Of a stretch of 64,000 nucleotides of DNA, positions 38,501 through 47,222 are shown in pieces (the stretch's first letter is position 1; every line of letters begins with the position of its first letter). The DNA is from Phyto melanocephala (taxonomy: Eukaryota > Arthropoda > Insecta > Diptera > Rhinophoridae): contig OW799233.1 of assembly GCA_941918925.1 (NCBI GenBank), forward strand, positions 179,459,235 to 179,523,234, in the 5' to 3' direction. The notes under the pieces were generated by a model. The model ran no database searches. It worked only from the letters and a program-made list of their open reading frames with translations, and was not told the DNA's origin. Position numbers and translations under genes: made by a program.

Positions 38501-41500
38501 CACATATTAAGAAATAAATAAAAATTAATTTAATAAAAAAAATGTGCAGTTTTTGACAAATTTCTTCAATCTTTAATTGAATATGTATTTAAATAGAACT
38601 TAATCATTAACACTGTACATTTATTTAAAGTCGATTTAAGTTGTACAAATGAACGTATGATTTTGTTTCGCTAAAGTAAGCAACAAATTTTGGCCATCGA
38701 CAGTTGCAGTTAAACACTTGTTTAAGCAGTGTTTTAAAACACTTTTTTAATAATAATTTAACTTTTAAAATATGTATTATACCCTTCACACAGTGAAAAA
38801 GGGTATATATAGGTTTTTATTTCTTATTTAATATATTATTTATATTTTTATTATAATTTTTTATTATTTTTTTTTTAAATTTTTTTTTATTTTTTTTTTG
38901 TTTTATATATATTATATACATAATAATTTTTTTTTGAAATTTTTTTTAAAATTTTTATACCCTTCACACAGTGAAAAAGGGTATATATAGGTTTGTCATT
39001 CCGTGTAAAATTTCTACAATTTTCATTTCCGACCCCATAAAGTTGAAATCAACTTATTGAAACCCCCGACATCGCCTGGACCCGGGTGAGGTATTGAAAT
39101 ATCAGAAATATTTGGGAGTAGATCGGTATTGAAAATCAGAAACATCGGTACATAAACAACTGAGATATGAGCAAAAACCCACGGCCACCTCGTTTTTTTT
39201 AACACAAAAACAACTTAATTTTTAATTTTATTATTTTTTTTTTATTTTTTTCTTATTTGGTTTTAAATATTTTTTTCTTTTAATTTATTTTTTTTAATTT
39301 AATATTTAATATTTTTTAATTTTTTTTTTTTATTTTTGTTTTATTTTTTAAAAATTTTTTTTTAAATTTTTTTTTTAAATTTTTTTATATTTTTTTAACA
39401 CATATACGTAAATTTATAATTTTACAATGGGATGTTTTTATATATGTATGTTTTTTATATGTATGTAGATTCGGCACGGCCGAATATAGCAGTCTTACTT
39501 GTTTTTTTTCTGCAAAACTGCTGCCATTGTTTTAAACAAAATTAAAGAGATAAAATCATTAAAGATTGAGAAACTCAATTTTTTTTTTTAAAAAATTAAC
39601 CCAAACGCGTATTTAATTAAATACAAATAAATAAATGGCCGTAAGTGTAAATATATACAATTATTATACATATCAGATGTCATAGGTTGATATCACATTT
39701 GCTATCGTTATACACTTCGGTTCATTGATTAAAAGGCACTTAAAATTCCATATTCAGAAGCCTGTATCTTTGGCAATTTTAAACCGATTGCAGAATTTTA
39801 AAATAAAAATGGAAACTAGACACTTTATAAAAAAAAAGTCCAAAAATGTGCAATTTTTTTTGGTTCGCTTTAATAAAGGCACTTTATTTATTTTTTATAC
39901 CCTTCACACAGTGAAAAAGGGTATATATAGGTTTGTCATTCCGTGTGAAATTTCTACAATTTTGATTTCCGACCCCATAAAGTATATATTTTCTGAAAGC
40001 TTATGAATAGAGAAGTCGATTAAGCCCTGTCAGTCTGTCCGTCTGACCGTCTGTCCGTGTGTATGTTGAAATCAACTTTTTGAAGCCCCCCGACATCGCT
40101 TGGACTCGGGTGATGTATTAAAATATCAGAAATATTCGGGAGTAGATCGGTATTGAAAATCAGAAACATCGGTACATAAACAACTGAGATATGAGCAAAA
40201 ACCCACGACCACCTCGGTTTTTTTTTCACAAAAACAACATTACAACAACAACATACATACATACAAACGTGTATACTGGTTAGAGAAAACGTGGCATCGA
40301 ATCCCAGCTGAGCCAAACAAAAAATTTTTTCAATTTTTTAAAAATTTTTTTTTTTATTTTTTTTTTATTTTTTATTTAATATATTATTTATATTTTTATT
40401 ATTTTTTTTTTAAATTTTTTTTTTTTTTTTAATTTTTTTTTTTATTTATTTTTTTGTTTTATAAATATTATATATATAATAATTTTTAAAAAAAATTTTT
40501 TTTTTTAAATTTTTTAAAAAATTTTTTGATGTATTAAAATATCAGAAATATTCGGGAGTAGATCGGTATTGAAAATCAGAAACATCGGTACATAAACAAC
40601 TGAGATATGAGCAAAAACCCACGACCACCTCGGTTTTTTTTTCACAAAAACAACATTACAACAACAACATACATACATACAAACGTGTATACTGGTTAGA
40701 GAAAACGTGGCATCGAATCCCAGCTGAGCCAAAAAAAAAATTTTTTCAATTTTTTAAAAATTTTTTTTATTTTTTTTTTATTTTTTATTTAATATATTAT
40801 TTATATTTTTATTATTTTTTTTTTAAATTTTTTTTTTTATTTTTTTTTTTGTTTTATATATATTATATATATAATAATTTTTAAAAAAAATTTTTTTTTT
40901 TAAATTTTTTAAAAAATTTTTTTTTTTTAATTTTTTTTTTAAATTTTTTTTTTAATTTTATTTTTTTTTTTGTTTTTTTAACATACATACGTGAATTTAT
41001 AATTTTACAATGGGATGTTTTTATATACTCTGAATATGGAATTTTAGTGCCTTTTATAAAATCAATAAAATATTTCATTAATATAATAAATTTCTTTAAT
41101 TGGATAACAAATTGCAAGAGTTAAAAACATTTAGATTCTTTTAAAAATAAAGTTAAAGCATATTAAACACTTTTTAATGTGTATGTAAATGTTTTATTTA
41201 TAAAATTTTTTTTTTAAATTTCTATAAAAGTACAAATTAAAGCATTAAAATATAACCTTAATCTCACTTAACATAAAGCGTGCATTCTCCTCAATTTTTT
41301 TAAATGCTTATCAAAAACATAAAAAAATTATTTTTTAAATCAATAATCAATACGTTTTTTTATTAAAAATATAAATAAAAATTAAACATGTATGTATGTA
41401 TGTACATATGGATGTGTGTAGTAGTTGCTTACAAAAACTAAAGTTATTACAGACAAACTCAAAGTTTGTTAATAAAAAATAATTATTAAACCAATTAAAA

Positions 41501-44500
41501 AAACCTTATGGCTACGAATAAATGCCAAGAATTTTATGCTTAAGTTAAAACCGAAACGACAAAAAAACTTCATTACAAATCGTGAGAGAACAAAATCGAG
41601 AAAATGAACCAAAATAAAAGAATTTATTTTATTACATTTATGTATGTATATGACAAATTATTATCAGTTGATAGACATACAATAAGTTCGTTTAAATCTT
41701 CCTCTTTTATTAGTGTTAAGAAGGTTTAAACCGTAATAACAAGAGAATGTAAAACCGACAAAAAAAAATGATTTATGGGTCAGCAAAATATGAATAAAAG
41801 GTCAGTTTTTTTTGTTATTTTATATTAAATCGTGAGAGTTTTTTTCTTAACAAATAAATAAATTGTTGAAACAATATGTGTAGTAATAAAAAATAAATAA
41901 TTTTTTTTGTTTTTGATTTAATACTTTATTTACACAGGCAATGCAAACATATTCAACTTAAAAGAGAAACTTCTTGTTTCGGCTACTCAAACAAATGCTA
42001 AGGAACACTAATAAAAAACTAAACTTAAGAATTTATTTGTTAAATCTTACACAACCGTCAAGAGGAAAACCACATACGGACGGATAGATACAGCGTCTTA
42101 AAGACAGACAACGTCAAGGGTCAACAACGATAATTGCTGAATGCACATTGTGTGATTTTTTTCAAAATATGTATGTGCACACAACCGAACTAAAGCAAAC
42201 ACATTCTATATGAGATAATCATTCATCGATACACTCACTCAATCACTCACTCACACTCATTCCCTTACACATTATAAGAATGTTAAACAAAACAAAATGG
42301 TCACTAAAAAAACTGATAAAAATATTATATGCTAGAAAATATGATAAAATAAAAAAAATAAAAAAATATTACAAAAAATTTGAAACTAAAACCAGGCATG
42401 GCAAGTCAATATGTTGATAATCAACTTAAACAGAAGAGTTTGGGTTTTTCCAAAAACAAAAACATTTAAAAATTTGTTTTGCAACGAAGGATAAAACATA
42501 AAAAAAAATATTTAAATATTCTTTTTCACCACATCTCATTTCCAAAAAAATGATTAAATAGTCGATAATCGTTACCCACTGCTCAATTGTTTACTAGCAC
42601 TAGTGATAAATAACAGGGAAATCCTAACATATAACATACTCGTATTTACTTTAAGGCAACAGATGAGTGTGTTCAAGAAAAGATAAGTGAAATGCATTCA
42701 TTTATGAAATTTTAAAAATAAACTGTATAATTTAGAATTTAATACTAAGGCCTGATTTTGCGAATCCCCAGATTCGGGATTTTAAAATTTTAAATTCCGG
42801 GACTCCTAGTGCTCTTATTGAATAAGAGAATAAATATATGAGCTAATCATTTTTTAAATGGTGCAATAATTCCTTTTACAAATGTAAAGATATTTTAAAG
42901 TTTGTGTTTGAATTCATTCGAAATATTAAAAAAATTGTATGAAGTTCTCTTTATGTTTTGTCACCTTTAGCATGTAAAAGTAGAGAATATGGAACACTTT
43001 ATAAATATTTTTTTTAAATGACCTTGAACCACTATTTAAAACAAACATACTACCATTTCTTAAAAAGTATTTTTGTTTTGAAAAACTCTAGGTTTTTAAC
43101 AACTTCCGGATTAAGATTTTTATGTGGCTGATGGACAAGGTGAAGTTCAAAAACAATACCGGATAAAAAAAAACAAATAAAGCTCCTCAAGAAGATTCTT
43201 GTGTGTTAAGCCATTTTCAGTTGTGACATCAGACATTATAAACAAAAAGGAATAACTGCTTAAGTCGACATAAGCTAAAATTTTGGTTAATAACACTATT
43301 GCCACCCAGCATATTAAAACTACACTCAGACGAATTTTAAACTATTTTTCACAATTTTACAGGAAGTTATAGCGTAAAAACTTACTGCCCATATTTTCTA
43401 TAATTTCTATAAAAGTCTTTCTTTAAAAGGAAATCAATTTAAAAAAATCAACTCAAAAATCTAAAATTGCTTTCCTGAAAAACGATAAAAACAGACATAA
43501 GCAGGTTTTTCTTATTGCCACAAATATATTACAGAGTATCTACAAAAAGGGCTTTTACCTTTTTTAAAACAGCATAGAGTCCCTTCATATTTTGACTAAT
43601 GTGGCATCATGACACCAAGAAAAAAATACCGCAGAGTGGTGTTTAGACAATGTCAATTTTGTATCAATTTTGGAGTCAAATCCACCTAAATAAAAAGAAC
43701 TTCGGACAGTGAAAAGGTACGAGTATTAGGCTCTTGAAAACAAAGAACTGAAGAACACAGGAAAGATATCTCAAGAAATGTTCTTTTTTAAGCGTAAGTG
43801 GACCACCTTGTCCACGTGTAATTCGTCATTGAAACAAAGTCACATTGACATAACCCAATGACATGTAGCGTATTTGTTAAGGAGATAATACACGGCATGT
43901 TTTTTACATCTGACTTGTCAAATTTTCCACTGCTTATACGAACATGTCGTGCGTGACCTTTAAAACATTACTTCTGTAAAAAAAACATAATAATAGGTAC
44001 TTACACAGAAAAAATTATTGTTTAAAATTTTTGCATTAATTGACTTACTGATTAATTTTTAAATTTGAATTATATTTTGAATAAATGTAAGTAATTTTTT
44101 TAATTGATTTAAAATTTTTTCAAAAAATTTAGAAATTTCTGTCAGTTAAAAAATAAAATTGAAAAAAAAAATTTTTTTGTCGAAAATTTATTTTGAAGAA
44201 AAGGTTTAATAAAAGTTCGATCAATCATGTAAAATAGGAAGGTTAATCTTTAAAAAAAATGGTCCTTCAGCAGATTAAAAATCTAGTAAGTAATTTTTAT
44301 TATATACAAAGATAAAAAACAGACTTTGTTCCTAATTAACATCGTAGAAAGCTTGAACTTTATTGCAAATGGAAATGAAATCAATATTCCGTGCAGCCCA
44401 ATATATTCTGTTGGATGCTAACCTTAATATGTAAGTTATTGTTTGAATTTCTTCCTTTCGCTTAATCAAGTTTTTCTAAGGGTAGAATTTCTTTGTGCCT

Positions 44501-45249
44501 AGGTCGAGGATGCCCCTGTTTTATGACGTTTGCTTATACCACCAGTTCCTAAATGTGTAATATTATATGTCTTCTTATGGTTTATATTTTTCACATACTT
44601 ATAATATTTGTATGTAATTAAAAATGTATATATGTATGTACTTATTTATTGATATATGTTAAAAATAAATATATAAAAAATATGTCTATTTTCTTACCGG
44701 TTTCTGATATAATAGAATAAATACTTTATTTGAATTAATCCCAAATTTTAATTATAGGCGTGATTAAAATAATTAAAATCATTTTCAAAAATTCTAGGAA
44801 TTAAAAATTTTTTAATTGGTTGTTGGGTTTAAGCTGGTCTGTATGCATTTCACTGGTGCTTATGCCAGATAATCAGTAGACCTTTAAACTAAAAAATTTA
44901 TGAAAAAATCCTATTAAGAAAATTTAATTCAAGGATTTTTAATTAATATTTTGATATTGTTTTAATTGATATTAATTTTTATTTAATTAATAGTATCATT
45001 TAGATGATTAAAGCAAAATCAAATAAAATTTAATTAATAGAATTAATTTCGTAATTGAAATTCATATTTGTTTTTTTTTTTTGTGTATAAAAAATCACAT
45101 TGTTTGTTATAAATAAAATAACATCATTGTGTCTTACCTTTGTTTGTAACCGTAATACCAATGTGTGGTTTCTTTTAATATGACCACTGAGTCACCAACA
45201 TCCAAATTCAGGCGATGAGGTTTGTCGTCTTGATAGAAATTACATTTCG
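11057..45249 (-). CDS. mbc: myoblast city (DOCK1/Dock180-type Rac GEF), all but first coding exon
   Basis: Mbc is the fly DOCK1/2/5 ortholog: a Rac guanine-nucleotide exchange factor that works with ELMO and Crk in myoblast fusion, cell migration and engulfment. Coding exons, 5' to 3', are 45249-45138, 36495-36339, 33387-33118, 33025-32081, 32018-31381, 31307-31087, 31018-30889, 30749-30575, 22713-22600, 17582-15693, 15398-15125, 15044-14932, 14856-14741, 14672-14589, 14223-14145, 14068-13892 and 11530-11057. Every junction has AG/GT and phases agree. Together they encode about 1,990 residues, close to the ~1,970 expected. Order: SH3, helical linker, DHR-1 (C2-like), Armadillo-like middle, DHR-2 catalytic region, then a Ser-rich tail with PPPLPAK and PPTPPPKPSR. 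The first coding exon (start Met) was not found. Confidence 0.95.
12002..12547 (-). mobile_element. Helitron-like element carrying a SINE
   Basis: On the - strand it starts TCCTAATATTATAAATG and ends ACAGGCTAG, between host A (12001) and T (12548). These are the TC...CTRR ends and A/T target of Helitrons. The 3' end resembles the CCTGTGCCCGCGACTTCG motif widespread in insect repeats. A 212-bp SINE with target duplication sits inside. No coding. Confidence 0.6.
12209..12420 (-). mobile_element. tRNA-derived SINE with 13-bp target duplication
   Basis: On the - strand it begins GGGTGCCCCAGTGGACTAGT. It has an A-box-like TAGTCAGTAGTGTGCTGG and a B-box GCGTTCGATTCCCGCC at the right spacing. It is flanked by GAACAACTGACTA at 12196-12208 and 12421-12433. 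It has no cloverleaf-complete tRNA and a non-tRNA tail, so it is a SINE and not a tRNA gene. Confidence 0.85.
12993..13502. promoter_or_regulatory. Cluster of four GTCACGTACGA-like motifs in an mbc intron
   Basis: ATGTCACGTACG at 12993-13004, CTGTCACGAACGAT at 13133-13146, ATGTCACGTACGATAT at 13321-13336 and ATGTCACGTACGATG at 13489-13503. All are in the same orientation. GTCACGTAC is GC-rich for this intron, so four copies in 510 bp is unexpected. The function is unknown. Confidence 0.45.
13892..14068 (-). CDS. mbc: mbc exon: Ser/Thr-rich tail
   Basis: 59 codons, phase 0 at both ends, encoding LDRETLSLPVANSQWYTTPL and ISASNTSLSSVKTPDPKVLT. Its length and phase mean skipping would keep frame. 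Confidence 0.88.
14145..14223 (-). CDS. mbc: mbc exon: basic tail segment
   Basis: A 79-bp exon encoding RPSLGHSPSTKSKTKDKTTS and KRRSIKK. This Lys/Arg-rich block resembles the basic stretch in the tail of DOCK1 that has been tied to phosphoinositide binding; that role here is inference. The donor is AAG/GTTGGC. Confidence 0.87.
14589..14672 (-). CDS. mbc: mbc exon: Ser-rich tail
   Basis: An 84-bp exon encoding SGLSKSTSSMRPQTNSIKST and FGFAFNP. It is too short to be seen as an ORF; it was found through its CATTGCAG acceptor and AAG/GTAGGT donor, with correct phases on both sides. Confidence 0.88.
14741..14856 (-). CDS. mbc: mbc exon: start of Ser-rich tail
   Basis: It encodes CDLKIDRDSVIMRRNNSFLP, then NRLSETSMGSS. 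It ends two bases into a codon and joins the next exon as Asp (GA/T). This begins the low-complexity tail after DHR-2. Confidence 0.9.
14932..15044 (-). CDS. mbc: mbc exon: end of DHR-2
   Basis: It encodes AISLHKQKAPESLKLFHERM followed by ENCFADMQANVEAKYGKK, matching the last DHR-2 helix of DOCK proteins (FHERME..F). Phase 0 at exit, donor AAAAAA/GTAAGT. Confidence 0.94.
15125..15398 (-). CDS. mbc: mbc exon: DHR-2 catalytic loop
   Basis: It encodes INGIVDPAVMGGFSKYEDAF, the DOCK loop that holds the valine nucleotide sensor entering the GTPase site. It also holds YLDEHPNHKDLIDELKDLIA, part of the dimer/substrate helices. The acceptor is CCCTCAG/ATTACT and the donor ATATTG/GTATGT, splitting an Ala codon. 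Confidence 0.95.
15693..17582 (-). CDS. mbc: mbc exon: Armadillo region end and most of DHR-2 (Rac GEF)
   Basis: The largest exon, 630 codons, phase 0 throughout. The open frame runs further upstream to 17645, but the acceptor CACCAG/GTCACAG at 17583-17584 sets the exon start. It carries PILEMSMIPEVELRKATIPI and FFDMMQCEYY, then DHR-2: MYIRYVYKLCDLHMEFDNYT, YFDKGKMWECAIDMCKVLVQ, AYIYRGKEYERLSDF and GQYIQINKVEP. DHR-2 catalyses GDP release from Rac. Confidence 0.96.
18252..18680 (+). repeat. Dispersed repeat C, copy 1
   Basis: It shares GTATAATGACCACATCGTAG, TCCGACGCCATCT and ATCATTTGATACCCATATTG with 26178-26300. Related pieces lie in reverse at 53.1-53.3 kb. It is internally repetitive (three rounds of 'CGCCATCTT..ATT'). 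The open frame across it has no known product. Confidence 0.7.
19050..19281 (+). repeat. Dispersed repeat A fragment
   Basis: It contains CTCATATCTCAGAAAGTTAT, ATTTTCAATACCGGTCTGCT and the 3' end GAAGGGTATAAAAA. It is diverged and internally deleted relative to 26422-27170. Confidence 0.7.
20144..20343. repeat. Foldback element
   Basis: The left arm (20144-20201) and right arm (20279-20343) are inverted copies around CTTTAGTTAAAGGTAGGATT / AATCCTGCCTTTAACTAACG. The spacer is AT-rich. The right arm matches 350-428. Confidence 0.75.
20379..20898. mobile_element. MITE with ~32-bp terminal inverted repeats
   Basis: The ends are GCACTCGTTCAACAATACTG on the left and its complement on the right, continuing through TATTAACTCAAAA. 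It is 520 bp with no coding. I could not define a target duplication, so the superfamily is open. Confidence 0.75.
21376..21411. repeat. Short perfect hairpin
   Basis: AAGTACCGTT, an 8-base loop, then AACGGTACTT. Weaker outer pairing (CACGAAAAAC with GTGTTTTTCG) extends it. Confidence 0.6.
21499..22020. repeat. Large foldback element (~190 and ~270 bp arms)
   Basis: The left arm 21499-21692 and right arm 21748-22020 are near-perfect inverse copies around a ~55-bp centre (shared: GTAGAAAAAAAACGAAG, TTGTCGTTCCACAAAATTTT, GTGTGTGAGCAATG). The right arm has about 100 extra bases near its outer end. The frames on both strands here are palindrome artefacts. Confidence 0.85.
22600..22713 (-). CDS. 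mbc: mbc exon: isolated 38-codon exon, possibly alternative
   Basis: An open segment with an acceptor (TTGATTAG/GGTGACTC) and donor (CAAAAG/GTAAAC). It is 114 bp, phase 0 at both ends, and encodes GDSKSDIWQQEKNLSKAAKV followed by LGQLKSQLHTRE and a short basic end. Its neighbours also end and start in phase 0, so inclusion or skipping both keep the frame. The sequence is charged, helix-prone and free of stops in an intron otherwise full of them. Whether it is constitutive or a cassette cannot be told from DNA alone. Confidence 0.75.
23841..24232 (+). repeat. Dispersed repeat A, 3' two thirds
   Basis: From TTGGCTCAGCTGGGATGCGA to GGTGAAGGGTATAAAAA. An AT-rich simple tract precedes it. The open frame 24061-24249 belongs to the repeat. 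Confidence 0.8.
25076..25137. repeat. Short inverted repeat
   Basis: CCATAGCCATAA at 25082-25093 pairs with TTATGGCTATGG at 25122-25133. An inner CCAAAATTCAATTGG palindrome and weaker outer pairing give a ~60-nt imperfect hairpin. Confidence 0.65.
26178..26300 (+). repeat. Dispersed repeat C, copy 2 (fragment)
   Basis: Same blocks as 18252-18680 but shorter, running into AT-rich sequence. Confidence 0.7.
26422..27170 (+). repeat. Dispersed repeat A, complete-looking copy
   Basis: It begins AACAAGTAAGAGCGCTATAT with TTCGGCCGTGCCGAATCTTA, crosses an AT-rich simple tract (26590-26765), then GGATTCAATGCCACGTTTTC, CGGACAGACTGACAGAGCTT, TACTTTATGGGGTCGGAAAT, and ends CACTGTGTGAAGGGTATAAT. It has no ORF, so it is non-autonomous. 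It resembles widespread fly repeats with the TTTATGGGGTCGGAAA block; I cannot name the class. Confidence 0.8.
28316..29300 (+). repeat. ~490-bp tandem duplication holding nested palindromes
   Basis: Unit 1 is ~28321-28820 and unit 2 ~28821-29300. Shared blocks are GGGTTTAATTAAACGACATT, TTTGTCACGCTATCGTTAGC and AAACAAAAGATGATCCACAA. Each starts with the nested palindrome also seen at 4421 (28316-28443; 28824-28933). The units differ by scattered changes and a ~15-base indel near 28475. Confidence 0.85.
30575..30749 (-). CDS. mbc: mbc exon: Armadillo-like region
   Basis: It encodes IVIVNILKQFPPRRLTQSKM and FNLPECRAILLPVFCNHIKD, ending ESKEE in phase 0 at GAG/GTAAGTG. It is followed by about 13 kb of intron containing one small in-frame exon. 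Confidence 0.94.
30889..31018 (-). CDS. mbc: mbc exon: Armadillo-like region
   Basis: It encodes ELLEMFIKMIACPTDLLKSE and ATDLMQVFDPVRL. The acceptor is TTTTTATAG/AA and the donor TTAAG/GTAGAT. Phases fit both neighbours (G/AA Glu; AG/C Ser). Confidence 0.92.
31087..31307 (-). CDS. mbc: mbc exon: Armadillo-like region
   Basis: It encodes KLIDVLQKNIKDAIEPKEKS and RLYKTTRYLHYVMKFIIRSR. This exon has no ORF-length signal of its own and was recovered by splice phase: Ala GC/T on entry, CAT G/ on exit with GTAAG. Confidence 0.93.
31381..32018 (-). CDS. mbc: mbc exon: rest of DHR-1 and following helices
   Basis: It continues DHR-1 with HVPIDEFKQCHLKFVFKHRS and EKPFGLSYVKLMQDNG, then leaves the domain after LYMELPS. 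The rest is helical (FNILVENDDPEKYDQLVF, SFSATLAYA). The donor lies at TATGC/GTAGGT, two bases into an Ala codon completed by the next exon. Confidence 0.95.
32081..33025 (-). CDS. mbc: mbc exon: pre-DHR-1 region and start of DHR-1
   Basis: 315 codons, phase 0 at both ends. It encodes NILLHVNAFVCKF near its start and MRRPFGVAYKDLTPII in the middle. The beginning of DHR-1 is at RNDLYLTLCSGEFARIAKTS, running into DDKPKWLETFK. DHR-1 is a C2-like fold that binds PtdIns(3,4,5)P3 at the membrane in DOCK1. Confidence 0.95.
33118..33387 (-). CDS. mbc: mbc exon: helical linker
   Basis: Exactly 90 codons, phase 0 at both ends (CACAG/ATTAAT to GCTAGT/GTAAGT). It carries the DOCK signature SGNLPLDEMRTVKL, then IDTGNNLLSLDMVVRDESGD and TTELYEHHMNAVNRI. 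Homologs use this region in ELMO binding. Confidence 0.95.
33388..36338. other. mbc intron; one unexplained + strand frame
   Basis: No mbc exon is needed here (phases on both sides fit). On the + strand 34754-35071 is open for 105 codons (Lys/Asn/Ser-rich, no known motif). It could be a mobile-element relic or chance. Confidence 0.4.
36339..36495 (-). CDS. mbc: mbc exon: end of SH3 and linker
   Basis: It encodes RNKEQRGIFPKTYIHLCDYK (end of the SH3, with the usual GIFP..Y(I/V) motif) and a helical stretch ending LLEWGGILKQYFL. Split Arg codon AG/A joins it to the 45-kb exon. It ends in phase 0 at CTG/GTAAGT. An 8.6-kb intron lies upstream. Confidence 0.94.
36768..37730 (+). repeat. Dispersed repeat B, complete-looking copy
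   Basis: It runs from GTAAGAGCACTATATTCGGC to a GTGGCGGGTTTAAAAA end. It holds the uninterrupted target of the 7.57-kb Helitron at about 36891-36906. Its two ends resemble those of repeat A, so the two families may be related. Confidence 0.75.
37735..37855 (+). repeat. Dispersed repeat A, 3' end only
   Basis: A short piece, GGGTCAGAAATAAAAATTGT to GTCTGAAGGGTGTAAAA, directly after repeat B. Confidence 0.65.
38778..39505 (-). repeat. Dispersed repeat A, minus copy with duplicated 3' end
   Basis: The 3' terminus TATACCCTTCACACAGTGAA appears at 38779 and again at 38958, separated by AT-rich sequence. The copy then runs to the 5' end (GCACGGCCGAATATAGCAGT) near 39495. Confidence 0.8.
39896..41030 (-). 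repeat. Dispersed repeat A, minus copy with 416-bp internal tandem duplication
   Basis: It starts TATACCCTTCACACAGTGAA. The block from TGATGTATTAAAATATCAGA at 40111 recurs at 40527, including the GGTTAGAGAAAACGTGGCAT part, with very few differences. Long A/T runs follow each. Confidence 0.8.
41031..45137. other. mbc intron without a recognised gene
   Basis: AT-rich sequence with short tandem runs such as ACTCACTCAATCACTCACTC near 42236. A short 'TTCGGGATTTTAAAATTTTA' repeat near 42775 also occurs near 62060. I see no frame or RNA gene. Confidence 0.5.
45138..45249 (-). CDS. mbc: mbc exon: SH3 domain, first part
   Basis: It encodes CNFYQDDKPHRLNLDVGDSV followed by VILKETTHWYYGYKQ, the core of the DOCK N-terminal SH3. 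This domain contacts ELMO and can fold back on DHR-2. It starts with two bases of a split codon, so the upstream exon must end with one base over. The donor is CAAAG/GTAAG. Confidence 0.93.
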
Positions 45250-46502
45250 CTAAAATAACAACAACAAAATATATTTAATTAAATACCTTTGTATGTGTAA
45301 AAAAATGTGTAATATAAATACTTTAATTGTATTTAATAAGCAAGTATACTTTCTCTATAGATAGACAGATAGAAAGTTGCACTAGAAGCTAAAAAGGCTA
45401 CAATTTTATATAAAATTAGATTTTAGTTTCACAGCAACCTAATCTTTGCATAGACTCTATTCGACTATTTTCAAATAAAAAAGAAAAACAGAATAGAAAA
45501 TTATAAATAATATTAACAATATTAGATAGACATTTACTAGTTGAATAGAGTAAATTTAGTTTCGTACTCGTATTAAATATTAAACCATATGAAAATACAA
45601 ACGAAATTCACGATTGTCTTTTTTATTTTTTAATAAATGTAAAACAAACACTTTCTATGACAACAGTAACAAAAATATTTATAAAAAGCAACAAAAAAAA
45701 TGGCAAATAAAAGCACAAAAACATACTAAAATACAATAAATAATGCCATTATGTACAATTTGCTTTCCTTCCCCTACAATTTTGTTACATTTTGCCGCAG
45801 AGGAGCTTTAGTTTGTTGGAAGGATGATGGAGGGGTCACAAAGTGTTTTAAACAATTTCTTCTACCTCTAAACTAGGTCTAGGTTAAACTAATAATAATA
45901 ACTGACAAAGAACAGCAAATACAATAACAATCATATAAAATAATAAAACGTCTAATTTTGTTAAACCGGTGTTTTAATTTTTTTCCAGTTCTCTTTGTTT
46001 TTATTAGTTTCATTTTCTACTTGTTAGTTGTTACTTTTGTACATGAAGGTGTCAAAATGATTTTATTTTTTAACGTGTGTATTGATGGTGATTTTTTCCC
46101 CTTTTTTAATGAGTGACTTTTTGTTGTTGGGTTCACAAATCAACCATTATGGTAATTGTCGGAAATTCTAATAATTTTGCAAAATAACAACAAATTATAA
46201 TAAAACTTAGAATGTGAGTATATAGATGACAATACAGAGTTAAATGGGGATATGATTTAATGGATACATGTCCAAACATACATACAAATATAAGTGTATG
46301 TTTGTTTATCGGTTTGCAAAGTGATTTCAAAATAAATCAGTTAACGGAAATGAAATAATAGTGTCAGAGTGTATAAATGTTTTGCAAATAAAACGGCTTC
46401 AAACAAAGTGCAATGTTAAAATCTATTATTAAAAATGGAAGTGTATGTAAGATTTATTAATTTTAAATTTCAAATTTGTTATGGTTAAACAGTGGAAATA
46501 TA

Positions 46503-46879
46503 GGGCCAATTCAAAGTGGTTGCATATCAGTCATATTTGTACTATTTCATATTATTTTATGCAAGCATAACATTTTTGTTAGTAATTTACATACAAAAAA
46601 AATAATATGACTTTACACAATTGTTTCCTATGTATAAGAAATTGTTTATGTTATACTTTTTACCATACTGTCTCTCAGAGAGAATTTCTTCGCTTCTCAC
46701 CTCTCAGAGAGAATATTCTTCTTTCCTGTATACATACAATTTTTAACAGCGTCATCTCTTTGTCTTCTTTCTTGTATTAAATACATAATTTGTTAACAAA
46801 AGGTGTTCAAAGTCACTAGTCATATTAATATGAATTATATGACATAGTACAATATGAGAGTCTACTTTGAATTGGCCCA
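46503..46879. mobile_element. MITE, GGGCCAATTCAAAGT ends
   Basis: Inverted ends GGGCCAATTCAAAGT are perfect for 15 bp. Looser matching continues through CATATT(T)GTACTAT.TCATAT for ~55 bp. ATA flanks both sides. Inside are two CTCTCAGAGAGAAT palindromes (46673 and 46702). No coding. Confidence 0.75.
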
Positions 46880-47222
46880 TAGTCTTTGTCAAATTGTTGC
46901 AGATGCACTAAAAATTTTAAAAATTTTGGGGCTTAACTTAAACTTGAACTTTTTCTGCCTGTAAGGCGATACGGTCTAATGTGCATACAAAAAGCTTATT
47001 TATTCATCAGGTAATTGCAGTTCGGAGAGATTTTTTTTGTTTATGTTTTTTATATATAAAATTTAACATTTAAAATAAATGAGAGAAGAAAGAGAATTTT
47101 TTTTATATATGAACTTTGACGGTTGAAGTTTAAAAAGAAAAAAAAAGTTATCAGCTGACGAATCGAGATGAATTAATTTACCTTGTACATACATATCAAA
47201 ACATTTATATGTACGTACATAT

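Noticed and set aside
40881..41117. Lys/Phe-rich - strand frame
   Set aside because: It is a product of A/T homopolymer runs at the end of a dispersed repeat.
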